A stretch of 64,000 bases of DNA, taken from assembly GCF_014287955.1 (NCBI RefSeq), contig NZ_JACOPD010000005.1, positions 186,001-250,000 of the forward strand, written 5' to 3'. Under the pieces are notes generated by a model. That model did no database searches. It was not told where the DNA came from and saw only the letters and a program-made list of their open reading frames with translations. This DNA comes from Lachnospira hominis (ex Liu et al. 2021). Lineage in GTDB: Bacteria; Bacillota; Clostridia; Lachnospirales; Lachnospiraceae. Within the stretch, counting starts at the first letter, position 1, and every line of letters starts with the position of its first letter. Made by a program: the position numbers and the translations under genes. Below, in pieces: positions 36,653 through 46,184 of the stretch.

Positions 36653-37807
36653 CTATCCTTTAAAATCATCCGCAAAAATATCATCATCTCTTTCAACTTT
36701 TCTTTGCAGACTTACATTAAGAACTACTCCCATTGATATAAACAATGAAAACAGTGATGTCAGTCCATAACTGAAAAATGGAAGCGGAAGACCTGTATTT
36801 GGCAGGAGTCTTGTTACAACACCTATATTAATGAATGTCTGGAAACCTATATATGCCGAGACACCACAGCATATCAGCCGCCCGGCAAAGTCTTTTGCCT
36901 TTACTGCTACAATTATACACTCTATAACAATCCATGACAATAGTAGAATCGTTATACATCCACCGACAAATCCTAATTCTTCACCAATTACGGCAAAAAT
37001 AAAGTCATTCTGGGCTTCTGCTATATAATGAGCATTTTTTAATGAGGAAGGATCATCATTATTAAGCCCTTTTCCACTTAACTGTCCTGAACCGATTGCA
37101 CGTTCTGCATATTCCTGCTGATAATTGGAATCATCATATTCATTGGCATCTGAGTTAAGGAAGGCCATAATTCTTGTTCTTTGATAATCCTGTATAAAAA
37201 ATACTTTGTTATCGGGATTGCTTATATAAATCATAAATCCGCTTACAACAGGCACAATTATGAGAAGTGCAATTCCGATTATTTTATAACTTAATCCTGC
37301 ACAGAAAATTACTGTAAATAATATAAGAAATGTCAATAATGTTGTCGAAAGATTCGGTTGTTTCAAAATAAAAGCGAGCGGTATTGCAAGTAAAATTGCA
37401 AGTATTGTAAGAAATCTCCAATCGTTAATCTTATCTTTATACATGCATAAAAGCTTTACTGTAAAGAGAATTAGAAGCAGTTTTGTAAACTCTGACGGCT
37501 GGAACTGTCCGATAAGAGGAACTTTTATCCATCTTTTAGCACCATGGCTTTCATGACCAAACAGTTTAACAGCAAGCAATGCAGCAAGATTGACAATGTA
37601 AATAAGCCAATAATACTTCAAAATCCAGTTGTAATCTATAAAGGATACTGCAGCCATCAAAAAAAGTGATATTGCAAGACCTATGCACTGTCTTATCGTA
37701 TATGCTGAATTGGCACTGTTGATAACAATTATACCAAATCCGGATGTAATAAGCAGTGCTATAACAAGTCTTATATTATATGAACGCAACTGATATTTTT
37801 TTAACAT
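36653..37807 (-). CDS. rodA: RodA, SEDS peptidoglycan glycosyltransferase
   Basis: A 384-residue polytopic SEDS protein (about ten helices) that polymerises lipid II for side-wall elongation with a class B PBP. QPSEFTKLLLI, the extracytoplasmic loop with AERAIGSGQLSGKGL, and LPNTGLPLPFFSYGLTSL are characteristic. Genetic linkage to mreBCD, PBP2 and minCDE identifies it as the elongation SEDS protein and not FtsW or SpoVE. Confidence 0.94.
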   Translation of the reverse strand: MLKKYQLRSYNIRLVIALLITSGFGIIVINSANSAYTIRQCIGLAISLFLMAAVSFIDYNWILKYYWLIYIVNLAALLAVKLFGHESHGAKRWIKVPLIGQFQPSEFTKLLLILFTVKLLCMYKDKINDWRFLTILAILLAIPLAFILKQPNLSTTLLTFLILFTVIFCAGLSYKIIGIALLIIVPVVSGFMIYISNPDNKVFFIQDYQRTRIMAFLNSDANEYDDSNYQQEYAERAIGSGQLSGKGLNNDDPSSLKNAHYIAEAQNDFIFAVIGEELGFVGGCITILLLSWIVIECIIVAVKAKDFAGRLICCGVSAYIGFQTFINIGVVTRLLPNTGLPLPFFSYGLTSLFSLFISMGVVLNVSLQRKVERDDDIFADDFKG

Positions 37808-37831
37808 AAAAAATCCTCGTTAATCCTATTA

Positions 37832-38107
37832 TTATTTATCGCTGTTACGCATATCTTTAATAGGAATATTTGCAAATAATGCAGGCACAGAGCCATTGTT
37901 TGTATCAGATTCTGTTGATGTAATCTGAATATCAAGTCCGTCTGCATCTATAACCATATATTTTGATATTACTTTTATAATATCATTTTTAATCATTTCC
38001 ATGACTTCTGGCGAACAGTTCGCACGGTCCGAAACTAATAAAAGTTTAAGTCTGTCTTTTGCAACATCACCAGAGCCTTTTTTCTTAAATAAATCTAATA
38101 AGCTCAT
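37832..38107 (-). CDS. minE: Cell-division topological specificity factor MinE
   Basis: This 91-residue MinE has an N-terminal amphipathic helix (LLDLFKKK), the MinD-activating segment AKDRLKLLLVSDRANC and a C-terminal dimerisation domain. MinE stimulates MinD ATPase and drives pole-to-pole oscillation. Its presence means this organism uses the MinE oscillator and not only DivIVA/MinJ. Confidence 0.96.
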   Translation of the reverse strand: MSLLDLFKKKGSGDVAKDRLKLLLVSDRANCSPEVMEMIKNDIIKVISKYMVIDADGLDIQITSTESDTNNGSVPALFANIPIKDMRNSDK

Positions 38108-38166
38108 ACATATTCTCCAATCTTTGGCACACGTATAATGTGCATCTATAGCTGCAAAATTAAATA

Positions 38167-38973
38167 TTATTTGCCGCCTTTAAATAAAGCTGAAAGTTTT
38201 TTAAAGAAACCACCCTTGCCATTAAGATCAAGGAAAGGTACTTCTTCTCCGATTATTCTATGGCAGATATTCATATATGCCTGTCCGGCAAGTGAATCAT
38301 CACCAACAAGAGGCTGGCCCTTATTAGTAGCAACTACTATATTTTCGTCATCAGGAACTGCACCAATTACATTAAGCTGTAAAATATCATTAACATCTTC
38401 AATTGACATCATTTCGCCACGGTTGACCATGTCCATGCGGATTCTGTTGACAATTAAGTCTTCATGATCTTTAAGTCCGTGTGCATCGAGAAGTCCCACA
38501 ATTCTGTCTGCATCCCTTATAGCTGAAACTTCAGGTGTTGTGATAACCAAAGCTCTGTCTGCACCTGCGATTGCATTCTGGAAGCCCTGTTCAATACCAG
38601 CTGGGCAGTCAAGAATTATGTAATCAAAACCTTCAGGGTCAGATTTGAGTTCATCGAGTAACTTTATCATCTGCTCAGGAGTTACGGCTGATTTATCTCT
38701 TGTCTGTGCTGTAGGAAGAAGATAAAGCTTAGGGCATCGTTTATCTGTGATTAATGCCTGCTTTATACGGCAGTTTCCTTCAACAACGTCAACGAGATTG
38801 TATACAATTCTGTTTTCAAGTCCAAGAACAACATCAAGGTTTCTAAGACCTGTATCTGTATCAATCATTACTACTTTCTTTCCAAGTTTTGCAAGTCCTG
38901 TGCCAATATTGGCTGTTGTAGTAGTCTTGCCAACTCCGCCTTTTCCAGACGTTACTACAATTACTTCACTCAT
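38167..38973 (-). CDS. minD: Septum-site ATPase MinD
   Basis: A 268-residue ParA-family ATPase with the deviant Walker A KGGVGKT (11-17), the DTDTGLRNLD loop, and a C-terminal amphipathic helix (FFKKLSALF) that binds membrane. It recruits MinC and MinE. GGGAGG precedes the ATG. A 97-base gap upstream contains a promoter candidate. Confidence 0.97.
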   Translation of the reverse strand: MSEVIVVTSGKGGVGKTTTTANIGTGLAKLGKKVVMIDTDTGLRNLDVVLGLENRIVYNLVDVVEGNCRIKQALITDKRCPKLYLLPTAQTRDKSAVTPEQMIKLLDELKSDPEGFDYIILDCPAGIEQGFQNAIAGADRALVITTPEVSAIRDADRIVGLLDAHGLKDHEDLIVNRIRMDMVNRGEMMSIEDVNDILQLNVIGAVPDDENIVVATNKGQPLVGDDSLAGQAYMNICHRIIGEEVPFLDLNGKGGFFKKLSALFKGGK

Positions 38974-39009
38974 TATATGCCTCCCGGTTAATTAATACTA
39001 TTAAATTAC

Positions 39010-39038
39010 ATTATGCGTAATTTTTTCAATTAAATCAA
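39010..39038 (-). promoter_or_regulatory. Candidate internal promoter before minD
   Basis: On the minus strand TTGATT (39038-39033), 17 bases, CATAAT (39015-39010), 37 bases before the minD start. It would allow minDE-rodA-mgsA expression separate from the upstream cluster. Confidence 0.45.
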
Positions 39039-39070
39039 TAATTTTTTAAAATTCTTTCAAATTCTTTTCT

Positions 39071-39793
39071 TTAAATTCGTATATCTTCAAGAATATCGGA
39101 TGTAAGTTCTTCTATATAAATATTTCCGTCTTCAACAAACGATATTTTAGGCATCACACCTTTATTTTTGCTCTTTTTCTTTGGAGCACTGTCTGAACTT
39201 CTTGCTATGACATCTGCAATCTTTATCTGCATAGGATTCATTTCAAGTGCAACAACAAATGCATGTTCGTCTCCGTTTGCACCGGCGAAAACATTACCGC
39301 GTAAGCTTCCAAGCACAATTACATTACCGGCAGAGATTATGCGTCCGCCAGGATTTACATCGCCAAGAACAATTACACTTGTCTCAGATTCAAGAACCTG
39401 TCCGGAACGAAGTGTTCCCTTATAAAACAGGCCTTCTGACGTACCGCCGGCATTATTGTTGTGTGCAGTTGTAGTGCCCGGCATTTCTTCCTGCAGTTCT
39501 GTCTGTGTTTTTACTGCCGCTTCAAATAAAGCATCACGGTCTTTATCAAGGTCTACAATACATAAAATATTCATTTCTGTTTCTTCCTGGATAATTTCCA
39601 TAAGCTGTATCTGCTGGTCTTCTGACAAAAACCTGCCTTCAAACGCAAGTGCCATATCAGCTTTTCCAAAGAAAGCCGCTGACTGTCGGAATTTTTCTCT
39701 CACACTGTTTTTTAAATCGGCGAAGCTGTCATCGCCATTTAATACAACAGTTATACCGTGTTTGTTACCTTTAATAATAACAGTATTACTCAC
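39071..39793 (-). CDS. minC: Septum-site inhibitor MinC, GTG start
   Basis: A 240-residue MinC. The N-terminal domain (about 1-100) blocks FtsZ polymerisation and the C-terminal beta-helix (about 125-225, with GDVNPGGRIISAGNVIVLG) binds MinD. A full GAGGTGAT Shine-Dalgarno (39805-39798) places initiation at GTG 39793, giving MSNTVIIKGNKHGI, typical of the family. ATG 39799 overlaps that site. Confidence 0.94.
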   Translation of the reverse strand: MSNTVIIKGNKHGITVVLNGDDSFADLKNSVREKFRQSAAFFGKADMALAFEGRFLSEDQQIQLMEIIQEETEMNILCIVDLDKDRDALFEAAVKTQTELQEEMPGTTTAHNNNAGGTSEGLFYKGTLRSGQVLESETSVIVLGDVNPGGRIISAGNVIVLGSLRGNVFAGANGDEHAFVVALEMNPMQIKIADVIARSSDSAPKKKSKNKGVMPKISFVEDGNIYIEELTSDILEDIRI

Positions 39794-39814
39794 CCTCATC
39801 ACCTCGTTACTATA

Positions 39815-42568
39815 TTATTCAAGTCCAAAATATAGATTAAGGACTTTGGCAGTAAGCTCAGATGCCTGCGAACCAGAATAACCATTAGGTATTGATACTG
39901 CCATTGCAATCTGTGGATTGTCATATGGAGCATAACTTATCATCATGGCATGGTCAGGCTCTTTTTTATTTTCCTGGGCTGTACCGGACTTAGCTGCAAA
40001 ATTAAGATTTACTTTTGACAATGCAGAATACGTATTTACAACGAGATTCATTCCGTAATGAACCGTATCCCATATTGACTGGCTTATATTCATGACATTG
40101 GCAACCTCAGCACTGTTATCTCGTATAAGATTACCATTGTTATCTGTAATCTTATCAATAAGTGTAAGGTTGTAGCATGTTCCTGAATTAGCAACTGTTG
40201 TTACATATCTTGCAAGATTAAGTGTACTGTAAGCATGATTACCCTGTCCGATTGCTGAATATACCGCATCAATATTAGATGCACTAGGTGCTTTCTCGGC
40301 AATCTCAATACCAGACATTGTTGCAAGACCAAGCTCTTCTGCATATTTCTGCATTACAGAAGTTGCATATGTGTTATCAAATAATCCATTGCTTAAAGCA
40401 AGGTTGTAACCTACATTATAGAAGAATAAGTTACATGAGTCCCTGATGGCTGTTGTAACTGTCTCTGTTCCATGACCGCTTCGTACCCAGCATCTTGGAC
40501 TAGGTGTAATTTTATCAAATGTACCACTACAGTAAAATGAAGTTGAAGAATTGATAATTCCCATATCAAGAGCCATGATTGAAGTACATACTTTATATGT
40601 TGAACCCGGAGCATTCTGAGCCTGCGTTGCCCAGTTATAAAGCGGGTTGGATTTGTCATTGTTAAGCTGCTTGTAATAGTCTGCATCTATTGTTCCGGAC
40701 ATTCTGTTATTGTCATAACTTGGATATGATACAAGTGCAAGAACATTACCATTGTTAGGGTCGGTTATTACGCATGAACCTGAACATGGCTGTAATGCAA
40801 GCTGTGCAGGTGTTATTCTCTTTGATGATATACAGCTGCTCATAAAATCGTATGCAGATATTCTTCCCGAACTTAATGCCTGATAATCATCATCACCCTG
40901 AAGAAATCCCTGCTCAAATAACATCATACATACCTGTCGTCCGGATATATTGCCGTTCTCAATCATATACTTGTATAATTTTTTATGGAAATCTGCATCA
41001 GTCTCTAAAACATCAAATATATAATTGACAAGTTCATTATATGCTTCATCAAGGCTTGTATACTGTTCCGATGTAAAATCTGACATATTAATCCAGTTTT
41101 TTGTGATAGAATATCTTAAAAGCTGTTCAAGACTTGTTGAATTGCCATTAGTCCAGTCTTTATATACAGAATCATTCGTATCAACATTATTGGAATTAAA
41201 TATGCCATTCGCTTTTAATAAATCTTTGTAAATATACCAGATATATGCCTGTTCTTCTTCTGAAAGTTGTCCATATGCTGTAGGTGATGATGTAAGTTCA
41301 CTTCTTAACAAGTCAAATATCTGTTCTTTTTTAGACTGGAATGCTGCATACACATCACGTTCATTTTCAGTATTTCCCTGTGCAATCTTACTTGTTGATA
41401 CTAGATTGTTATCAATAAGAGCAAAATACACCTCAGGTATAGTAATATAAATATTGTTAATATCACCGGTTGAAGCATTATACGTATACTTTGTAGTACC
41501 GCTTGTAAGGTTTGATGAAATTATAGATACAAGTTCATCTTCAATTGCATTGTATATCTTTTTCTGAAGTTCTATATCAATTGTAAGATATACGTCATTG
41601 CCAGCCTTCGGGTCAGTCTCATCTAACACTTCAGTTATTCGTCCTACGGTATCTACATATACGGTTTTTGAACCTTTTTCACCTGAAAGTTCCTGTTCCA
41701 TTGACTGTTCAATGCCGGCTTTACCTACAACATCATTGTTTTCATATGATGAGTTTTGCTCTTTTAATGTTGCAAGTTCGGTTGTAGACACAGTACCCGT
41801 ATATCCGAGAATCTGTGAACAGTATACACTGTCAACGTATTTACGGATATACTGCTGTTCAACCGTAACACCTGCAAGCTCATCTGAATTTTCAAGAATA
41901 GCTGCAACTGTCTGGTCGGAAACTTCATTAGCAATTGTAAAACTGATATATCTGTTATATGAATTTGCAGACATTAAAAGCCTTAAATTGATAATCTCAA
42001 GCACATGTTCAGGCGTGTATTCCTGCTGGTTAATTCCATAACGTGAGCAGAGTGAATCAATCATCTGTGAAGCAGATGAATTCTTTTGTTCATCAGATAA
42101 CTGAGCAATTGTCTGCGTACCATAGGTATCCCTTTGAAATCTTAAAAGAGAGTTACCGCTCACAGTGTACTGGTAAGAACCATTTTCATATGTAATCTGG
42201 AAATCATTAGAATACTTATCACCTTTTTCTTCGATTATATTAAGTGTCTTATTAATTGCATTATTGATTGTTGCATTTTTAATGTCATTATCTTTGTATG
42301 TGCCGCTGTCACTGATTTTAACTGCAAATGCAAGTTCATTATACGCAAGAAGCACACCATTTTTATCAAAAATACGGCCTCTTGTCGCAGCTACACTTGT
42401 AGTTTTCTTTATAGATTCAGTAAGATTAGTTGCATATGATTCGCCATTTATAATCTGAAGTGAAAATAATCTGCTTACAAGTACCGATGCAAGTACTACA
42501 AATACAAGCACTAACGGAACAAGTCTTGACTTTAGTAAACTTAAACAATAGTCAAATATTTCTCTCAT
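39815..42568 (-). CDS. PBP2, class B penicillin-binding protein with large insertion
   Basis: The 917-residue protein has an N-terminal membrane helix, a PBP dimerisation domain and a C-terminal transpeptidase domain. Active-site motifs are S656-TYK (PGSTYK), SCN (RDSCNLFFYN) and KSGT (FAAKSGTAQE). It cross-links peptidoglycan in elongation with RodA. Between the VYLTIDIELQK segment (near 325) and the ITDPNNGNVLALVS strand (near 596) lies a mostly helical insertion of about 240 residues absent from E. coli PBP2. AAGGAG is 12-14 bases before ATG 42568, which overlaps the end of mreD by 17 bases. Confidence 0.93.
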   Translation of the reverse strand: MREIFDYCLSLLKSRLVPLVLVFVVLASVLVSRLFSLQIINGESYATNLTESIKKTTSVAATRGRIFDKNGVLLAYNELAFAVKISDSGTYKDNDIKNATINNAINKTLNIIEEKGDKYSNDFQITYENGSYQYTVSGNSLLRFQRDTYGTQTIAQLSDEQKNSSASQMIDSLCSRYGINQQEYTPEHVLEIINLRLLMSANSYNRYISFTIANEVSDQTVAAILENSDELAGVTVEQQYIRKYVDSVYCSQILGYTGTVSTTELATLKEQNSSYENNDVVGKAGIEQSMEQELSGEKGSKTVYVDTVGRITEVLDETDPKAGNDVYLTIDIELQKKIYNAIEDELVSIISSNLTSGTTKYTYNASTGDINNIYITIPEVYFALIDNNLVSTSKIAQGNTENERDVYAAFQSKKEQIFDLLRSELTSSPTAYGQLSEEEQAYIWYIYKDLLKANGIFNSNNVDTNDSVYKDWTNGNSTSLEQLLRYSITKNWINMSDFTSEQYTSLDEAYNELVNYIFDVLETDADFHKKLYKYMIENGNISGRQVCMMLFEQGFLQGDDDYQALSSGRISAYDFMSSCISSKRITPAQLALQPCSGSCVITDPNNGNVLALVSYPSYDNNRMSGTIDADYYKQLNNDKSNPLYNWATQAQNAPGSTYKVCTSIMALDMGIINSSTSFYCSGTFDKITPSPRCWVRSGHGTETVTTAIRDSCNLFFYNVGYNLALSNGLFDNTYATSVMQKYAEELGLATMSGIEIAEKAPSASNIDAVYSAIGQGNHAYSTLNLARYVTTVANSGTCYNLTLIDKITDNNGNLIRDNSAEVANVMNISQSIWDTVHYGMNLVVNTYSALSKVNLNFAAKSGTAQENKKEPDHAMMISYAPYDNPQIAMAVSIPNGYSGSQASELTAKVLNLYFGLE

Positions 42569-43082
42569 CAAATTTATTTACTCTCCTTTTATCTCTGACA
42601 TTAAGATGTGAATTAAGCCATACAAGCGGCTTATACAATATTACAAAAGCAAGCATTGTATAAATCATCTCTGGTATTATAAATCTTGTCAGGAAAAATA
42701 CAATATTCAGCCTGTTATGAAGAAGGAAATTACCTATATATGATAAAAATTCATATATTAAATCTCCTGCTGAAACTATAATAAGCGGAAATATAATTTC
42801 TGTGCCTTCATATCTTCTGTAAAATATACCTGCAAGGTATCCTATGTATATAAATACAAGCGAAGAAAAACCAAATAATGATGAAGCCGATAAATCATAT
42901 AATGCACCGGCAAAAAATCCTGTAAACATACCTTCATTTTTGCCATTAAAATATCCAAAAATAACAGGTATAATTATAAGCAGATTTGGCATAATTCCAG
43001 CAATGCTGATTACTCTTCCAAGTGTTACCTGAAAAAGATAAAAAAGCAAAATTATAATTAATTCTCCTATTTTTCTTTTCAT
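42552..43082 (-). CDS. mreD: Rod shape-determining protein MreD
   Basis: A 176-residue protein of about five to six hydrophobic helices, located in the invariant mreB-mreC-mreD order. Sequence conservation in MreD is low, so the call leans on position, size and topology. It bridges MreC and the cytoplasmic MreB filaments. It overlaps the PBP2 start. Confidence 0.9.
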   Translation of the reverse strand: MKRKIGELIIILLFYLFQVTLGRVISIAGIMPNLLIIIPVIFGYFNGKNEGMFTGFFAGALYDLSASSLFGFSSLVFIYIGYLAGIFYRRYEGTEIIFPLIIVSAGDLIYEFLSYIGNFLLHNRLNIVFFLTRFIIPEMIYTMLAFVILYKPLVWLNSHLNVRDKRRVNKFDERNI

Positions 43083-43112
43083 AATGCTCCTTATATGATT
43101 ACCGGTACAAGT

Positions 43113-43961
43113 TTAATTTCCGTTTTCTTTTTTCTTAGTAATTACAAGAACTTCCTGAAGATGACCAAAATCAACGGCAGGAACAAGATATCCTGACTGC
43201 GTAAGGTTATTGGCATCTGTTGTCACATCCTTTGTATATCCTATAAGAATACCAGGAAGATATTTGCCGCTTATGTTAGATGTAACTATCTTATCGCCAT
43301 TACGGATTGTTATTCCGTTTTTAAAATATTGTATATGGATAAGTCCCTGATCCATAAGCTCAATATCTCCGCGGATTGTGCAGACATCCCCTGTATCAAT
43401 AAGCTGTCCGCTGACATAACTTCCATCTTCTATAATGCTCTTTACAACAGAATAATTCTTACCGACTTCTGTTATGATTCCTACCAGACCGCCGCCGGCA
43501 ATTACATTCATGTCTGTCTCAAGACCATCATCACTGCCTTTGTCTATAGTAAATGTAGAAAACCAGTTGTCGGATGATGTTCCGATTATTCGGGCTCCTG
43601 TTTTTGGATATTCTGTATATTTTGCATCAAGTTCATACAATTCACGCAGCCTGTCAAGCTCATAAGTATCCTGCTTTAAACGGTTATTTTCTTCTGTAAG
43701 ATTATCAACCTGCTCATTAAGCTTTTCATTCTCATCTAAAAGCCTGTTGACTTCCTGAAGTCTGTCGTAACCGTCAGTTGCCCATAATCCCATATAATTC
43801 ATTCCCTTTTGCAGAGGAACTACTACAGCAGAGACAACATTTTTTAAAGGGGTGACAAGTTTGTTGGTAAAAAAACTGATTGCGATAAATATCACGCAAA
43901 GTCCTGTCACCAGAATTAGTATGAATTTAGAAGTGAAAATTTCTGAAAACTTTTTTTTCAT
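43113..43961 (-). CDS. mreC: Rod shape-determining protein MreC
   Basis: The 282-residue protein has one N-terminal transmembrane helix (about 12-30), a coiled coil (about 65-112, heptad-rich LLDENEKLNEQVDNLTEEN) and an extracytoplasmic double beta-barrel (about 120-275). It scaffolds PBP2-RodA outside the membrane. Confidence 0.95.
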   Translation of the reverse strand: MKKKFSEIFTSKFILILVTGLCVIFIAISFFTNKLVTPLKNVVSAVVVPLQKGMNYMGLWATDGYDRLQEVNRLLDENEKLNEQVDNLTEENNRLKQDTYELDRLRELYELDAKYTEYPKTGARIIGTSSDNWFSTFTIDKGSDDGLETDMNVIAGGGLVGIITEVGKNYSVVKSIIEDGSYVSGQLIDTGDVCTIRGDIELMDQGLIHIQYFKNGITIRNGDKIVTSNISGKYLPGILIGYTKDVTTDANNLTQSGYLVPAVDFGHLQEVLVITKKKENGN

Positions 43962-44006
43962 TTTACAAATTCCTTACATCTGTTCTAATACACCATATGA
44001 TAATTA

Positions 44007-45026
44007 TTAATCGTAAGTCTTATCCTGAGGAGTATATGCAACGCCTGCAAAATCAGGATTTGTAACTACGCCCATAAGACCTCTGACAACGCTTTCAGAT
44101 GGATTTTCTACGATATTAACTGAAAGATTTGTCTCCTGGTTGATGAATTTTTCAAGGTTATTGATATTTGATGTACCACCTGATACATATATGCCGTTCT
44201 TGATAATATCAGCAGCAAGTTCTGGCGGAGTACGCTCAAGAATAACTTTTATTGAATCCATAATTGAATGAAGCGGGTCAACGATAGCCTGATAAATTAC
44301 ATCGGATGATATGTCAACGCTGACAGGAAGTCCTGAAAGGACATTACGGCCAAATCCCGGTGCAAAATGCTCTTCTGCCTTGACTACACTTCCGAGTTCT
44401 TTCTTTAAACCTTCTGCAGTCTTGCTTCCGATTACAAGATTATATACTTTACGGACATTGCTTATAATGCTGTCATCAAGCTTATTACCGCCAATTTTAA
44501 CTGATTTGCTGATAACAATACCACCGAGTGAAAGAACTGAAATCTCAGTTGTCTCAGCACCGATATTTACAATCATGATACCTCTTGATTTTGTTACATC
44601 AAGTCCGGCACCAATGGCATCAGCTACAGGTTTGTCAACAATATATATATTTTTTGCTTTAACTTTTGAATCAGCAACTAGTTCATAGAAAGCTCTTTTT
44701 TCTACTTCTGTCACATCTGTAGGAACTGCAATATAGAAATCTGTATTCCCCGGTGCTTTCTTATCACCATTAATCTTGTTGAAAAAGCTTAAAAGAAGTG
44801 TCTGCATATTTTCAATGTCTGCGATAACACCAAATTTAACCGGAAATGAAACCTCGATATTTTCAGGTGCTTTCTCATACATTTCATATGCTTCATCACC
44901 AAATGCAAGAAGGTCTTTCTTATTTGCAATTGCGATGATATTCTTTTCGTTTAAGATATCCTCCTTATCTTTACAGCACATTTTAAAATTACTTGTGCCA
45001 ATATCAACTCCGTAAATGTTTGCCAT
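44007..45026 (-). CDS. mreB: MreB/Mbl actin-like protein
   Basis: A 339-residue actin-fold ATPase directly upstream of mreC. Phosphate loops GVDIGTSNFK (5-14) and IVNIGAETTEISVLSLGG and the adenosine motif GIYVSGGTSNINNLEKF are present. The sequence departs from canonical MreB (DIGTSNFKMCCKDK in place of DLGTANTLVY), so it is a divergent clostridial member. It polymerises on the inner membrane to guide wall synthesis. Confidence 0.93.
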   Translation of the reverse strand: MANIYGVDIGTSNFKMCCKDKEDILNEKNIIAIANKKDLLAFGDEAYEMYEKAPENIEVSFPVKFGVIADIENMQTLLLSFFNKINGDKKAPGNTDFYIAVPTDVTEVEKRAFYELVADSKVKAKNIYIVDKPVADAIGAGLDVTKSRGIMIVNIGAETTEISVLSLGGIVISKSVKIGGNKLDDSIISNVRKVYNLVIGSKTAEGLKKELGSVVKAEEHFAPGFGRNVLSGLPVSVDISSDVIYQAIVDPLHSIMDSIKVILERTPPELAADIIKNGIYVSGGTSNINNLEKFINQETNLSVNIVENPSESVVRGLMGVVTNPDFAGVAYTPQDKTYD

Positions 45027-45045
45027 GATTATGGACTCCTTTCGT

Positions 45046-45765
45046 TTACATATATTCTTTTTCTTTAAGACTTGTATACTTATTATCCCCGATTATTATA
45101 TGGTCTAACAGATGTATTCCCATAATTTCTCCTGCTTCGGCAACTCTTTTTGTGACAAGTATGTCATTTCTGCTCGGAGTTTCATCACCGCTTGGGTGAT
45201 TATGCAGAAGTATTATGGATGATGCACCGTATTTTAATGCTTCCATAAATATTTCTCTCGGATTAACCAGTGATGCATTGACTGTGCCAACAGATATTAT
45301 ACAGTCTCTTATACGGCAGCATTTGTTATCAAGGAGAACGAGAATAAGATGCTCTTTATCAAGTCCTCTCAAATCCTGCATGTAATAACCTGCTATTGTC
45401 TCAGGCGAAGAAAAATCAAGCTTTACAGCTGCTGTCTTTTTTGCAATTCTTCTTGCCAGTTCACATATGCACTGTATCTGCACTGCCTTAACCCTGCCAA
45501 CCCCCTTAATCTTCATAAGTTCCGGTATTGACAGATTCGCAAGACCGATTAGCGAATCATTATCATTAGTATCAAACCTGCCACACATCTTTATGATTTC
45601 TTCTGCAAGTTTTGTGGCATCAATCCCTTTCGTTCCGGTTCTTAAAATCGCTGCAATAAGCTGTGCATCACTTAATGATGACGCACCCAGTGCCATACAT
45701 CTCTCATATGGCCTATGCTCATTCTCTCCGGTATGGGAATTTAAAAAATAACCTGATTCGTACAA
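45046..45765 (-). CDS. radC: RadC-like JAB domain protein, probable TTG start
   Basis: A 239-residue RadC with an N-terminal helix-hairpin-helix (IPELMKIKGVGRVKAVQ) and a C-terminal MPN/JAB domain with the metal motif HNHPSGD. A DNA-repair role was once proposed but is not supported; function remains open. TTG 45765 is preferred since AAAGGATG lies five bases upstream; another TTG at 45786 has no site. radC next to mreB is a conserved arrangement. Confidence 0.9.
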   Translation of the reverse strand: MYESGYFLNSHTGENEHRPYERCMALGASSLSDAQLIAAILRTGTKGIDATKLAEEIIKMCGRFDTNDNDSLIGLANLSIPELMKIKGVGRVKAVQIQCICELARRIAKKTAAVKLDFSSPETIAGYYMQDLRGLDKEHLILVLLDNKCCRIRDCIISVGTVNASLVNPREIFMEALKYGASSIILLHNHPSGDETPSRNDILVTKRVAEAGEIMGIHLLDHIIIGDNKYTSLKEKEYM

Positions 45766-45794
45766 TTTGTCATCCTTTCCGGACAAGCGGATAA

Positions 45795-46067
45795 TCAGAT
45801 GAATCTGTAAATCACAATGGCAGCTATCACGCCAATAATACTTGCCACTGTAATCTTAATCTGCAAAGCAAATGTAATAACTAATATTCCCAGATCAAGA
45901 ACAAGTGGATTACCGTTACTGTTGATGCCAAACGTATTGCCATATGAGAGCCATGAAAGTCCTGAAACTCCTGCTGTCACCTCGGATATAAGTCCGCCGA
46001 TAACAATGCCAATCATAATAAATAAAAGTAAAAGCCATCCGTTTTTGTACTTAGAAATACTACTCAT
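45795..46067 (-). CDS. DUF4321 small membrane protein
   Basis: A 90-residue protein with two hydrophobic helices (about 10-30 and 58-88), the GGLISEV segment and ending IIGVIAAIVIYRFI, matching my recollection of DUF4321. Function unknown, but the family recurs beside radC-mreBCD in clostridia, which hints at an envelope role. It is the first gene of the shape/division cluster. Confidence 0.8.
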   Translation of the reverse strand: MSSISKYKNGWLLLLFIMIGIVIGGLISEVTAGVSGLSWLSYGNTFGINSNGNPLVLDLGILVITFALQIKITVASIIGVIAAIVIYRFI

Positions 46068-46118
46068 GTCACTCCATTTCCGCTAAAAAGCATATAAATT
46101 TACAAATTAAGCTAAATT

Positions 46119-46147
46119 ATTATATCATACTTTTTTTATAATGTATA
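46119..46147 (-). promoter_or_regulatory. Extended -10 promoter of the shape/division cluster
   Basis: On the minus strand TGATATAAT with TATAAT at 46124-46119 and TATACA (46147-46142) as -35 at 17 bases. It lies about 50 bases before the DUF4321 start, in the 117-base gap after ynbB. It may drive DUF4321 through mgsA, roughly 10 kb. Confidence 0.6.
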
Positions 46148-46184
46148 TAAACTTTTTTATGATATTAAAGTCAAATTATCACCA

